This document shows, one piece after another, positions 50,042 to 58,605 of a DNA stretch of 61,577 nucleotides. The stretch covers positions 1-61,577 of the forward strand of contig NZ_JABWGN010000011.1 of NCBI RefSeq assembly GCF_013363975.1, written 5' to 3'. The notes under the pieces were generated by a model. It did not search any database. It saw nothing but the letters and a program-made list of their open reading frames with translations, and had not been told where the DNA came from. This stretch comes from Nonomuraea montanisoli (GTDB lineage Bacteria > Actinomycetota > Actinomycetes > Streptosporangiales > Streptosporangiaceae). The position numbers were made by a program, and so were the translations under genes. Positions within the stretch are counted from its first letter, which is position 1. Every line of letters starts with the position of its first letter.

Positions 50042-50634
50042 CCGGTCGGCGCCTCCGCCGACGCTCGGTGCATCCCACCCGGACGACGCCGCCCCCCCTT
50101 CGCCGCCCCCTTCGGCCTCGCCCGCGCGAAGGGGAACGAGCGGCCGCGCGGCAGTGGTGAGTCGGTCGAGGCGTTCTTCGACCTGGGCGGCGCCGTCTGC
50201 TCAAGCGGGCGCCCTGTCCGTCGCCGGCTTTCTCGCCCCTGATCTTCCTTATCCACTGCTTCCGGCCTCGCGCCTGCCGTTCCCCCGGGGCTCCTCCCCG
50301 CGATGCCCTCGGGGCAATGCCCTCTGTCCGATGCCCCCGAGGTAATGCCCCTCCTCCGACGCCGCGCGGGCACTGCCCTCTGCGCCGCACCGCGCGGGCA
50401 ATGCCCTCTGCGACGCCGCGGGCGGTGCCCTTGCCGCGTGCCGGCGGGTTCCGCGCTTCGCGCTTCTGAAGGCCCACTCGGGGCGAAGCCGGCGGGCGGA
50501 GCCCGCCCTCAGGAAGGCGGCCTCGCGGAGCGAGGGCCTCCAGGGGCCGGGACCGGGCCCGGCTGGAAGAGCGGCTGAGCCCATGGCGCGAAGCGCCGCA
50601 CGCGAAGGCCTTTGGCCTTGTGCGCCCCATGCGT
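50042..50634. other. intergenic region, repeat-rich, no gene
   Basis: About 590 bases with only overlapping Arg/Pro/Gly-rich frames on both strands and no ribosome site of note. It contains a family of short palindrome-centred repeats (50312-50433), then GC-rich hairpins such as GGCGGGC-GGA-GCCCGCC near 50491-50507 and AAGGCC-TTT-GGCCTT at about 50605-50619. It looks like non-coding repeat sequence. Confidence 0.6.
50312..50433 (+). repeat. five REP-like GGGCANTGCCC repeats
   Basis: Copies at about 50312 (GGGCAATGCCCTCTG), 50341 (GGTAATGCCCCTC), 50368 (GGGCACTGCCCTCTGCG), 50396 (GGGCAATGCCCTCTGCG) and 50420 (GGGCGGTGCCCTTG). Most contain the short palindrome GGGCA-N-TGCCC. Spacing is 24-29 bases. 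Confidence 0.8.
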
Positions 50635-50668
50635 CAGGGCCCCGGCGTTCGAGAACGCCGGGGCCCTG
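50635..50668 (-). terminator. strong hairpin terminator of the TagF-like gene
   Basis: A perfect 15-bp stem (CAGGGCCCCGGCGTT / AACGCCGGGGCCCTG) with the 4-base loop CGAG, 12 bases beyond the stop of the minus-strand gene. There is no T tract. Confidence 0.8.
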
Positions 50669-50680
50669 ACCACAGCAGGT

Positions 50681-53533
50681 CTACGAGAACAGGTGGTCCA
50701 CCACGCGGGCCGTGGCCTTGCCGTCGTCCTTCGGGGCGTAGGTGGCCCGGAAGGCGTCGTAGCGGTCGCGGTGGGCGGCCGCCACCTGGTCGATCGACCG
50801 GAGCGCCTCGATGACCTCGGCCGAGGTGGACAGCACCGGGCCGGGGGCGATCTCGGGCAGGTCCACGTACAGCCCCCGCTTGGCGGAGTACTTCGCCAGG
50901 TCGTACGCGTAGAAGACCATGGGGCGGCCCGTGGCCGCGAAGTCGAACATGACCGACGAGTAGTCCGTCACCAGCACGTCCGCCACCAGCAGCAGATCCG
51001 CCATATCGGGATAAGTCGTGACGTCGTGGGCGATGTCGGGGACGGCGGGCATGGCCTGCATCGGGTGGGCGCGGACCAGCAGCTCGTGGTCGGCCCCCAG
51101 CTCCTCCCGCGCCTTGGCCAGGTCGAGCTTCACCATGGCGTTCTTGCGGTCGTAGTCGCGGTACGTCGGCGCGTACAGCACCACCCGCTTGCCCTCGGCC
51201 AGCCCCAGCCGCGCCCGCACCTCGGCGGCCAGCCGCTCGCGGTCGGGCGAGGTGAGCACGTCGTTGCGCGGCAGCCCGCTCTCCAGGATCTCGCCCTGGT
51301 AGCCGAACGCCTTGCGCAGCAGCGTGGTGGCCCACGGCGACTGCGACAGCAGCACGTCCCAGCCGCGCACCTCGGCCGCCTGCCGGTGCCAGATCGGCGG
51401 GCGCGGGTCGCGGTTCATGTGCGGCTGGTCGTTGCCGACGTGCTTGGCCGGGGTGCCGTTCCAGGTCTGCAGCACCACCTGGTCCTCGCGGGCGCGGAAC
51501 CAGACGGGCAGGAAGGAGTTGGTCACGATGTGGCGGGACCTGGCCAGCGCGGCGTGGTGCTCGCGGCTGCCCGCGCGCACGGCCGTGGTGCCGGGCGGCG
51601 GCGTGAACGCGCCGTCCTTGACGATCCAGATGTGCTCGCGGTCGTCGCCGCGCCGCACCCGCTCCTCGTACACGGCCCGGACGCTGTCGGCGTAGAGGCG
51701 GCCGTCGTTGACCACGTACACGGTCGCGTCGTTGAGCGGCTCGGTGCGCTGGGCCGGGTAGAAGACCCGCCGCAGCACGTGGGTGCCGGCCACGCCCTTC
51801 TCGTCGGCGGGCAGCACCTCCTCGACGGTGATCACCGGCACGTCGAAGCGGGTGGAGACCATCCGGAACGCGTGCCCGGCCAGCTCGCGCGGCGCCTCGT
51901 CCAGCCCCGGCAGGGCGGCGTGGTCCATGCGCAGCGGGACGATCTCCCCCGAGGGGTGGCGGATCGACATGTTCCAGGTGCCGGAGGACAGCGGCACGCT
52001 CTCGCCGAAGCGCTCCAGGGCCGCGGGCGTGATCCGGGCGGTGAACTCCTCGCCGTCGCGCTCCATCGGGATGCCGTAGCAGAGGCCGGAGCGATGGCGC
52101 AGCGTGAGCACGCGCTGACCGGAGGCGTCGGGGTAGCGTCCGCGCAGGACCAGCGTGGAGCCCTCCCACACCGCCGAGGAGATCACCGGGCGGATGCGGT
52201 GGGCCGAGACGATGACGCGGTCGCGCCGGTCGCCGAGCACGGTGATCTCGCGGTCGCCGACGGCGGCCCGGGTCTCGCCCGAGTCGCCCAGCATGACCGA
52301 GGCCGCGGGGTCGCCCTTCGGCTCGACCCAGAGCCGCCGCCCGTCCTTCTCGTGCAGGAGCGCGGAGACGGCCTGGACGACCACGACCTCGGTGCCGCCC
52401 TGCTGGGGCGTGAAGTCGGCCGCCACGCGGTGGCCGCCGAGCCGGGCGTGCCCCTTGGTCACGCTACGGCCAGGCAGGAAGATCCGCAGCTCCAGGCGGT
52501 CGCCCTCGACGGTGACGCCGGTCAGCTCGGCCCGGTTGGGCTGGAGCACCACCTGGAGGGCCCGGTCGGACGTCCAGACGGGACGGACCCACCAGCCGGG
52601 ACGCAGCTTGAGCCCGGCCGGGCGCTCGGGGCGGCCCACCGAGGAGCCGCGCAGCAGGCCGGTGGCCCGCGCCCCGCGGCTCCAGAACACGATCTCGGCC
52701 CGCCACGTCGTGGCGTCGGCCACGGCCGGCCGGTGCCGCATCCGGCGGCGGGCGGCGTGGACGGCGCCGCGCACCGCGCCGCGCCAGCGCAGCGCCCACG
52801 GGCTCAGCTCGGCCGAGAACCCCGACCAGTCGTAGTTGCAGCCCGGCTCGCGGGCGCCGTGGGTGGCCTCCGGCTCGAACGTCCGCCGGGTGCGCATGCG
52901 CACGGGCGGCAGCCAGCGGGGGCCGCGCAGCACGACGCTCGCCCGGTTGAAGCGGCGGCTGCGCACCGACAGTCCGGCGAGGTAGGCGAAGCCGGTGATG
53001 CGCAGCTTGCCGTCCACCCACTGGATGTCGTCGATGTGCGTGACGGGCACCAGGTCGGAGCGGCGCAGCCGGTACAGCTCGGCCGGCAGCTCGTCCTGGA
53101 ACGGCAGGTCGGCGTACCAGCGCAGGCCCTTGCGGATGCGCTTGGACGGCTCGGCCGCGGCGGCGACCGCCTTCGTCAGCGTCTCGCCGTCGATCAGCTC
53201 CGCGTCGGGGCGGTGCTCGACGAGGTGGCAGATGAGCCGGCGGGCGACGGGCAGGTCGCGCTTGACCCGCTCGTCCACGTTCGCGAGGTACGGGCGCAGC
53301 AGGGCGACGAGCTCGCGCCGGCGCGCGGGGCCGCGTTTGACCGCGACGTCCATCCGCGCGCCCAGCGGACCGCTGAGCACCTCCGCGTCGAACGCCGCGT
53401 CCTGACCGCCAGGACCTGCCGCCCGCATGATCGCGTCCAGGGGCTCGCCGCGATCGCAGAGATCTTGGACGACCTTCAGACGGTCGGCGGCCGGATCGCC
53501 GCCCGGGCTCTGCGCTGGAACGCCGGTGGCCAT
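50681..53533 (-). CDS. CDP-glycerol glycerophosphotransferase-like (TagF/TarF) wall polymerase
   Basis: A 950-residue protein. The last about 380 residues are a CDP-glycerol:poly(glycerophosphate) glycerophosphotransferase domain of GT-B type: RSRHIVTNSFLPVWF, LQTWNGTPAKHVGND, LYAPTYRDYDRK, LVRAHPM, DLLLVADVLVTDYSSVMFD. It would build a glycerophosphate- or ribitol-phosphate-type wall teichoic acid at the inner membrane face. Residues 1-550 hold no glycosyltransferase-A signature; a helical start is followed by beta-rich segments of unknown role. ATG 53533 is the start. It is monocistronic, with a strong terminator. Confidence 0.9.
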   Translation of the reverse strand: MATGVPAQSPGGDPAADRLKVVQDLCDRGEPLDAIMRAAGPGGQDAAFDAEVLSGPLGARMDVAVKRGPARRRELVALLRPYLANVDERVKRDLPVARRLICHLVEHRPDAELIDGETLTKAVAAAAEPSKRIRKGLRWYADLPFQDELPAELYRLRRSDLVPVTHIDDIQWVDGKLRITGFAYLAGLSVRSRRFNRASVVLRGPRWLPPVRMRTRRTFEPEATHGAREPGCNYDWSGFSAELSPWALRWRGAVRGAVHAARRRMRHRPAVADATTWRAEIVFWSRGARATGLLRGSSVGRPERPAGLKLRPGWWVRPVWTSDRALQVVLQPNRAELTGVTVEGDRLELRIFLPGRSVTKGHARLGGHRVAADFTPQQGGTEVVVVQAVSALLHEKDGRRLWVEPKGDPAASVMLGDSGETRAAVGDREITVLGDRRDRVIVSAHRIRPVISSAVWEGSTLVLRGRYPDASGQRVLTLRHRSGLCYGIPMERDGEEFTARITPAALERFGESVPLSSGTWNMSIRHPSGEIVPLRMDHAALPGLDEAPRELAGHAFRMVSTRFDVPVITVEEVLPADEKGVAGTHVLRRVFYPAQRTEPLNDATVYVVNDGRLYADSVRAVYEERVRRGDDREHIWIVKDGAFTPPPGTTAVRAGSREHHAALARSRHIVTNSFLPVWFRAREDQVVLQTWNGTPAKHVGNDQPHMNRDPRPPIWHRQAAEVRGWDVLLSQSPWATTLLRKAFGYQGEILESGLPRNDVLTSPDRERLAAEVRARLGLAEGKRVVLYAPTYRDYDRKNAMVKLDLAKAREELGADHELLVRAHPMQAMPAVPDIAHDVTTYPDMADLLLVADVLVTDYSSVMFDFAATGRPMVFYAYDLAKYSAKRGLYVDLPEIAPGPVLSTSAEVIEALRSIDQVAAAHRDRYDAFRATYAPKDDGKATARVVDHLFS

Positions 53534-53637
53534 CGGGGGGCACCGCCTTTCGGACCGCCATCACCTGTTTTGCCCATGCTAAGGGGAGTCACATACCGCG
53601 CATGCACCGTCGTGGCGAATTCCGCAGCTCAAACGTT

Positions 53638-53943
53638 TTACTGAGAATCCACTGAACGTCCGTCCCAGCGGGCGGCCCGCATGTCGGCTCTGTCGCCGCG
53701 CGTGGGGGTGCCCTCGGCGCGCCAGTTCGCCAGGCACTCCTGGAGGTGGCCGGCCGAGGCCGCGGTGCCGTCGGCGTGGACGACGCGCCACCACGGCACG
53801 CCGCCGCCCCACGTGGACATCACGGCGCCGACCTGGCGCGGACCGCCCTCACCGAGGTACTCGGCGACGTCGCCGTACGACATGACACGGCCCGGCGGGA
53901 TGGACTCCACCACCTGCAGGACGCGCTCGGCGTACGGGTTCAC
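53638..53943 (-). CDS. alkyltransferase-like (ATL) DNA-binding protein
   Basis: A 101-residue MGMT-like protein (YAERVLQVVESIPPGRVMSY GDVA) with the DNA-binding helix PRQVGAVMSTW. The active-site motif PCHRV of O6-alkylguanine transferase reads PWWRVV (50-55): the acceptor Cys is Trp, as in ATL proteins. These bind O6-alkylguanine without repairing it and recruit nucleotide excision repair. The GTG start lies 16 bases after the stop of the upstream unknown gene, so the two form an operon. Rv3204 occupies a comparable place in M. tuberculosis, from memory. Confidence 0.92.
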   Translation of the reverse strand: MNPYAERVLQVVESIPPGRVMSYGDVAEYLGEGGPRQVGAVMSTWGGGVPWWRVVHADGTAASAGHLQECLANWRAEGTPTRGDRADMRAARWDGRSVDSQ

Positions 53944-53959
53944 GCGCGCCCCCGGAGGG

Positions 53960-54319
53960 TCACGGGCCCCACGCGGCGGGTCCCGCGTCGATGATCTCGT
54001 GGAACTTGCCCAGGTCGGTCGTCGTGCCGCCGGCCGTCACCTGGACCACGCCGTCGCGCACCGTGTAGCTCTCACCGTCCTCGCCGACCAGCCGGGCGCC
54101 GAGCAGGGCGGCCAGCCGGACGAGCTGTGCCACCTGCCAGTCGGAGCCGGGCTCGCCGACCACCTGGTCGTTCCAGCGTGCCACGGTGTGCGTGCCGCCG
54201 CCGTGCCTGGCGACGATCTCCTGCGACCCGCTCAGCTCGAACCCGGCCGGCGTGATCGCCTTCGCGAGGTCGGCGTAGGCGATCGGCGCCTCCCGGACCA
54301 CGCGCAGCTCGTATCCCAT
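53960..54319 (-). CDS. hypothetical protein, 119 aa
   Basis: A soluble 119-residue protein (MGYELRVVREAPIAYADLAK...) with an alternating strand/helix pattern and no cysteine or membrane segment. I do not recognise a domain. ATG 54319 is preferred; a GTG at 54346 would extend it by nine residues and overlap the preceding protease gene stop by 4 bases. TATGGT ends 8 bases before the ATG, so a separate leaderless transcript is possible. It lies 16 bases upstream of the ATL gene, and I infer the two are co-expressed. Confidence 0.75.
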   Translation of the reverse strand: MGYELRVVREAPIAYADLAKAITPAGFELSGSQEIVARHGGGTHTVARWNDQVVGEPGSDWQVAQLVRLAALLGARLVGEDGESYTVRDGVVQVTAGGTTTDLGKFHEIIDAGPAAWGP

Positions 54320-54342
54320 GACGCGGGACCATAGCGGATCTT

Positions 54343-55515
54343 TCACCTTCTACGCTGATTGAGCGCCATGACCGCCCCGCTGAACGTGACCAGCGCCACG
54401 AGCGCGGCCCCGCCGAACAGCCACAGTCGCCACGGTTCGGGTCCCGGCCGCGACGGCACCGGGGAGTCCACGCCCTGCCCGAAGTGGAGGTCGTCGGACA
54501 CGTCGGGCCCGGGCTTGGCCGTGGCCAGCCGGTCGGCGGCGTTGAGCGCGGCGCCCGCGTCGACCACGCCGAAGCCCGTCTTGTCGTCGTACCCGGCCGC
54601 GGGACGGCCCCGGGCGCTGGACGACAGCGCCTGCGCGACGCGCTCCGGCGGCATCCCGGGATGGCGGGCCTTGATCAGGGCGGCCACGCCCGCGACGAGC
54701 GCGGCGGCCGGGCTGGTGCCCTCGGCCGGCTGGTAGCCGCCCCCGAGCCGGGCCACGGGCACGCCCACGCCGGGCGCCGCGACGAGGACGGACAGGTTGT
54801 CGCTGCTGAACGCGGCCCGCCTGCCCTGCTTGTCCACGGCGCCCACCCCGATGACGCCCGGGTAGCCGGCGGGGAAGTTCCAGTAGGAGGTGCCGTTGGT
54901 CTGGGCGTAGCGGGTCTGCCCGTCGTTGCCCGCGGCGGCGACCAGCACCACGCCCTTGCTCAGCGCGTACGAGACGGCCTCGCGCTCGGACTTGAGCGGT
55001 CCGTAGCCGCCGATCGACATGCTGACGACCTTGGCGCCGTGATTGGCGGCGTAGCGCAGCCCCCTGGCCAGCGGGCTCTCCAGGCCGGAGTCACCGTCGG
55101 GCCGGGGGGCCGGCTGCGGCTCGATGGACCCGTCGGCGGGCTGCTCGGTCACCTCCAGCGGCACGGACAGGATCCGCGCGTCGGGCGCGACGCCGATCAG
55201 GCCCTCCTCGGCGCCGGTGCCCGCGATGAGCGCGGCCATCGCGGTGCCGTGCGCGCCGGGCCGGGCCGCGCGCTCCACGGACGACAGGCTCATGTCGGGC
55301 CCGGTGGTCACCTTGCCGCGCAGCTCCTTGAGCTTCGGGTCCACGCCGCCGTCGATGACGGCGACGGTGACGCCCTTGCCCTTGGTGACGGTCCACGCCT
55401 GCCCTACGTTCAGCGCGTCCAGCACCCACTGCTGCTGGTCCCGTACGGGGACGCTCGCGGGGGACTGCAGGGAGAGCGCCGCGGCGGCGAGCACGCGGAC
55501 GGCGGCGGTCAGCAC
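54343..55515 (-). CDS. mycosin-like subtilase, module copy 2
   Basis: A 390-residue S8 serine protease. Its short N-terminal signal (VLTAAVRVLAAAALSLQSPA) is followed by the catalytic Asp in VAVIDGGVDP, His in GAHGTAMAALIAG and Ser in EGTSPAAALVAGVAAL, with Asn of the oxyanion hole in AAAGNDGQT. A C-terminal membrane anchor (LWLFGGAALVALVTFSGAVM) ends NQRRR. Topology matches type VII-secretion mycosins: outside, membrane-tethered. GTG 55515 overlaps the upstream gene's TGA in GTGCTGA, the same junction as in the paralogous pair. No esx/ecc genes are in the window, so a link to type VII secretion is not shown. Confidence 0.93.
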   Translation of the reverse strand: MLTAAVRVLAAAALSLQSPASVPVRDQQQWVLDALNVGQAWTVTKGKGVTVAVIDGGVDPKLKELRGKVTTGPDMSLSSVERAARPGAHGTAMAALIAGTGAEEGLIGVAPDARILSVPLEVTEQPADGSIEPQPAPRPDGDSGLESPLARGLRYAANHGAKVVSMSIGGYGPLKSEREAVSYALSKGVVLVAAAGNDGQTRYAQTNGTSYWNFPAGYPGVIGVGAVDKQGRRAAFSSDNLSVLVAAPGVGVPVARLGGGYQPAEGTSPAAALVAGVAALIKARHPGMPPERVAQALSSSARGRPAAGYDDKTGFGVVDAGAALNAADRLATAKPGPDVSDDLHFGQGVDSPVPSRPGPEPWRLWLFGGAALVALVTFSGAVMALNQRRR

Positions 55516-56465
55516 ACGTTCCCCTGGGTGCAGGGCGGGACCTTGGGCGGGTCGGCGAGGAAGTAGGCGATCTGGTTGCCGATGGAGCGGGCGGCCGGCC
55601 ACAGCTCGCTGTGCAGGATCTCCTCCGGCGGCACGGCCGCGCGCGTGCGCCCGTCGGCGTAGCCCGCGGTGGAGAACACGAGGTACGGCCCGGCGCCCAC
55701 CCAGCCGGCGCGCTGGCGCTGCTCGGTGCCGAACCGCTCGGTCACCGTGCCGGGGAACGCCACGGGCAGCACGCCCACCCGGTCGTCCTGGGTGAGCTGC
55801 TCGGCCGCCGACACCCGGGACTCCTCGTCCTTCAGCACGGCCACGCCGACCGTGAACACGAACGTGGCCGTCTGGTCGACGTAGGTGGCCCGCAGCATGC
55901 TCACGCAGCCGTGGTCGTCGAGGACCGCGGCCACCGAGGCGTCCACGCCGTCGCGGCACGCGGTCTCGGGGGCGATGCCGACGCGCCTGGCGTACTGCTG
56001 GGCGCTGTCGAGCCCCTGGTACTTGACCTCCTCGGGGAACACCCCGGTCGCCGGCCACGCCTGCCAGCGGCGGGCGATCTCCTCCTGCTTGTAGCGGCTC
56101 TGCTCGGCGGGGGTCAGGGGCCGGGAGCGGGTCTCGGCGAGCAGCCCGACGGTGCCGAGCAGCACGACGACGGCCGACATGGCCATGACGGCGCCCACGA
56201 GCACGACGAACCAGCGGCGGTAGCGCACGCCACGCCGCAACGCCTCCCGCTCGGCGCGTTCCCGGGCGGCCGCGCTGACGCGGCTGCCGGCGGCCGGCCA
56301 TCCGCGCACACGCGAACGGCGGCCGGATCGGGCGCCGAGGGGATTCGGCCGTCCCTGCGTCCCTCCGGCGCGGGGCAGCCCCGAAGTCGTCCTACGTGCC
56401 TTCACCACCGCCTCGTTCCCAGGATCGCTCCGTGTGTGTTTCGTCCCCCTTGGCACGCGGATCAT
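55509..56465 (-). CDS. single-pass membrane protein, module copy 2 (unknown family)
   Basis: A 318-residue protein. A basic Arg-rich cytoplasmic N-terminus (about 90 residues) is followed by one membrane helix (RWFVVLVGAVMAMSAVVVLLG) and an extracytoplasmic domain. The domain has FPEEVKYQG, ARRVGIAPETACRDGVDA, GCVSMLRATYVDQ and four Cys, two of them at CTQGNVC at the end. It is clearly homologous to the product of 57691-58413, sharing RVGIxPxTxC, CxxxLRATYxD and VGVA. ATG 56465 overlaps the stop of the preceding protease gene (ATGA). A GTG further in (VKARRTTSG) is another possible start. The function is unknown; the pairing with a protease suggests a substrate, inhibitor or chaperone. Confidence 0.8.
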   Translation of the reverse strand: MIRVPRGTKHTRSDPGNEAVVKARRTTSGLPRAGGTQGRPNPLGARSGRRSRVRGWPAAGSRVSAAARERAEREALRRGVRYRRWFVVLVGAVMAMSAVVVLLGTVGLLAETRSRPLTPAEQSRYKQEEIARRWQAWPATGVFPEEVKYQGLDSAQQYARRVGIAPETACRDGVDASVAAVLDDHGCVSMLRATYVDQTATFVFTVGVAVLKDEESRVSAAEQLTQDDRVGVLPVAFPGTVTERFGTEQRQRAGWVGAGPYLVFSTAGYADGRTRAAVPPEEILHSELWPAARSIGNQIAYFLADPPKVPPCTQGNVC

Positions 56466-57697
56466 GCGTCCTCGGGACCCTGTGCCCGGCGCACGCGCCT
56501 GACCAGCACGTACATGGTGGCCATGGAGGCCAGCGCGCCGCCCGCCGCCACGGCAGCCACGACGCCGTAGACCCGGGCCCTGCCCCGGTCGCGGGCGACC
56601 ACGCGGATGGGGCCCGCCGCCGCGCCGCCGACGGGCGAGGCCGGGTCCTGGGCCTGGCCGCCGGTCGCGGTCTCGGTGTGGCGGGCCAGCCGGCGGGCCT
56701 CGGCCAGGGCGCGGCGGGCGTTCACGACGCCGAACCCGGTGCCCGTGTCGTAGCCGCCCGGGGGCCGGTCGGTGGCGCTCGCGGTGAGCGCCCGGGCGAC
56801 GAGCGGCGGCGACATCCGCGGATACTCGGCCTTGATGAGGGCGGCCACTCCGGAGACGAGCGCGGTCGCCTGCGAGGTGCCCCGGCCGATCCAGTACTGG
56901 TCGCCCGGGCCCGCGCCCAGGATGTCCACGCCGGGCGCGGCCACCACCACCGACGAGTTGCCGTTCGAGAACGTCGCGCGCCGCAGCCGCCCGTCCGTCG
57001 CGCCCACCGCGACCACGCCGGGGAACGCCGCCGGATAGGAGTACGGCGCCGCGCGGCCCGGGCGGCGCGCCCCGTCGTTGCCCGCGGCGGCGACCAGCAC
57101 GACGCCCCTGTCGATGGCGTACCGGATCGCGGCGCGCTCCTCCCCGCTCGGCAGGTCCTTGGACAGCGACAGGTTGATCACGTCGGCGCCGCGGTCCACG
57201 GCGTAGCGGATGCCCCGCGCCATCACGTCCTCGAAGCGCGGGTCGGTGTTGAACACGCGGAACCCCCGCTCCTCGTCCTCCAGGATCACCCGCACCGAAA
57301 GGATCTCCGCCTCGGGCGCGACGCCGATGACGCCGCGCGAGCCGTCCGGGCCATGCCCGTGACCGGCGATGAGCGAGGCCATGTACGTGCCGTGCAGCCG
57401 GAGGGGGCGCACGCCCGGAGGGTTCGCGCCCTTGGTGAAGTCCCTGCCGACGGTCACCGAGCCGGCCAGGTCGCGGTGGAGCGGGTCCACGCCCGAGTCG
57501 AGCACGGCCACGGTGACGCCGCCGCCCCTGGTGGCCCGCCACGCCTTGGGCAGTTCGAGGGTGTCGAGGACCGGCTGCTGGCCGCCGCGCACGTCGTCGG
57601 CCAGCGCGGGCGCGGCCAGCGCCGGCGACGCGCCGAGCAGCGCCGCCCCGGCCGCCGCGACCCCGGCCGCCCGCGCCAGGGGAGGGCGGGTCAGCAC
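56462..57697 (-). CDS. mycosin-like subtilase, module copy 1
   Basis: A 411-residue membrane-anchored S8 protease. Its signal peptide is LARAAGVAAAGAALLGASPALA. The catalytic Asp is in VAVLDSGVDP, His in RLHGTYMASLIAG, Asn in AAAGNDGAR and Ser in GRGTSQATALVSGVAAL. A C-terminal helix (VYGVVAAVAAGGALASMATM) and a basic end follow. GTG 57697 is chosen because it gives the same GTGCTGA overlap with the upstream gene as the second pair; GTG 57703 is the longer option. It shares the ALIKAxxPxMxP and TGFGVV segments with the downstream paralogue. Confidence 0.93.
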   Translation of the reverse strand: MLTRPPLARAAGVAAAGAALLGASPALAAPALADDVRGGQQPVLDTLELPKAWRATRGGGVTVAVLDSGVDPLHRDLAGSVTVGRDFTKGANPPGVRPLRLHGTYMASLIAGHGHGPDGSRGVIGVAPEAEILSVRVILEDEERGFRVFNTDPRFEDVMARGIRYAVDRGADVINLSLSKDLPSGEERAAIRYAIDRGVVLVAAAGNDGARRPGRAAPYSYPAAFPGVVAVGATDGRLRRATFSNGNSSVVVAAPGVDILGAGPGDQYWIGRGTSQATALVSGVAALIKAEYPRMSPPLVARALTASATDRPPGGYDTGTGFGVVNARRALAEARRLARHTETATGGQAQDPASPVGGAAAGPIRVVARDRGRARVYGVVAAVAAGGALASMATMYVLVRRVRRAQGPEDA

Positions 57698-58413
57698 TGC
57701 CACTCCGGCGCGGCGCAGTCGGGCAGGCGGGGCGTTGTCAGGCGGTGCAGGACGTGCGCGGCCAGCTCGCCGCCGAACGCGAAGACGGCCGGGCGCTGCT
57801 CCCCCGCCGTGCTCGCGGGCCGCCCGTCGGCCTGTCCGGCCGTGGTCAGCACGACGTACGGGCCGGCCTGGCGTACCGAGCCTGCCTGCCGTACGGCGGG
57901 GGTGAAGCGGTCGGCGACCGTGCCGCGGAACGCCAGCGGGCGCAGGCCGGGCACCGGCTCGCCCGCCTGGGGGAAGGCCGCGCCGGCGCGGGCCGCGGCG
58001 CGCTCGTCGGGAAAGGCCGCGACGCCCACCGTGACCAGCACGCCGCGCAGCTCGTCGATGTAGGTGGCGCGCAGCACCGCGCGGCAGCCCGCCGCGCGCA
58101 ACGCGCCGTCCGCTGCGGTGTCCACGGCCCCGGCGCAGCTCGTACGCGGGGAGATGCCGATCCGGCTGGCCTGCTCGGTGCCGCCCTGCTCGGCGGAGTA
58201 CGGCAGGCGGGCGGGGAAGACGCGGCCCGCGGCCCAGGTGCGCCAGCGCTCGGCCGTCTCCCGCTGGACGGCGGCGCGCAGCTCGGCGGTGTTCGGCCCG
58301 CGGGTCAGCTCGGTGCCCGCCGCCCCGGCCGCCACCCCGGCGGTCACCGCGCAGACGAGCGTCAACGCGGAGGCCGCCACGAGGGCCGGCCAGCAGGGGC
58401 GGGCGATGTCCAC
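57691..58413 (-). CDS. single-pass membrane protein, module copy 1 (unknown family)
   Basis: A 240-residue protein with an N-terminal membrane helix (PALVAASALTLVCAVTAGVA) and an extracytoplasmic domain homologous to that of the 55509-56465 gene: ERWRTWAAGRVFPA, SRIGISPRTSCAGAVD, CRAVLRATYIDELRG, GPYVVLTTAGQADGR and a C-terminal Cys pair (CAAPEWQC). The Cys positions correspond, suggesting conserved disulphides. It lacks the long Arg-rich N-terminus of its paralogue. The GTG start is preceded by TAAGGT (58421-58426) at 7 bases, so the whole four-gene operon may start as a leaderless transcript here. Confidence 0.8.
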   Translation of the reverse strand: MDIARPCWPALVAASALTLVCAVTAGVAAGAAGTELTRGPNTAELRAAVQRETAERWRTWAAGRVFPARLPYSAEQGGTEQASRIGISPRTSCAGAVDTAADGALRAAGCRAVLRATYIDELRGVLVTVGVAAFPDERAAARAGAAFPQAGEPVPGLRPLAFRGTVADRFTPAVRQAGSVRQAGPYVVLTTAGQADGRPASTAGEQRPAVFAFGGELAAHVLHRLTTPRLPDCAAPEWQC

Positions 58414-58555
58414 GGCTTCGACCTTAATGCGGGCGACCCGGTGCCATCCCCGGAAACCGGACCGGCGGCCAAAACCGGTCTATCACCGGAGCGTCCACCA
58501 CAAGATCCCGCTTTCACCAGGCGTTCAGCGGCCGTCCGAGGGCCCGCAAACGAAC

Positions 58556-58588
58556 GGACCGGCCGCCCCCGGAGGGGACGGCCGGTCC
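58556..58588 (-). terminator. hairpin terminator of moeZ
   Basis: GGACCGGCCG pairs with CGGCCGGTCC around a 13-base loop that itself can pair (CCCCC/GGGG). It lies 18 bases past the moeZ stop. Confidence 0.7.
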
Positions 58589-58605
58589 GGTGAGGTCGGC
58601 GCCGG

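Noticed and set aside
49965..50630. 221-codon minus-strand frame in the repeat-rich gap
   Set aside because: Arg/Gly/Pro-biased translation of REP-like repeats, no ribosome site, alternative frames equally open.
54343..58413. Type VII (ESX) secretion locus
   Set aside because: Only mycosin-like proteases are present; no EccB/C/D, Esx, PE or PPE genes in the window.
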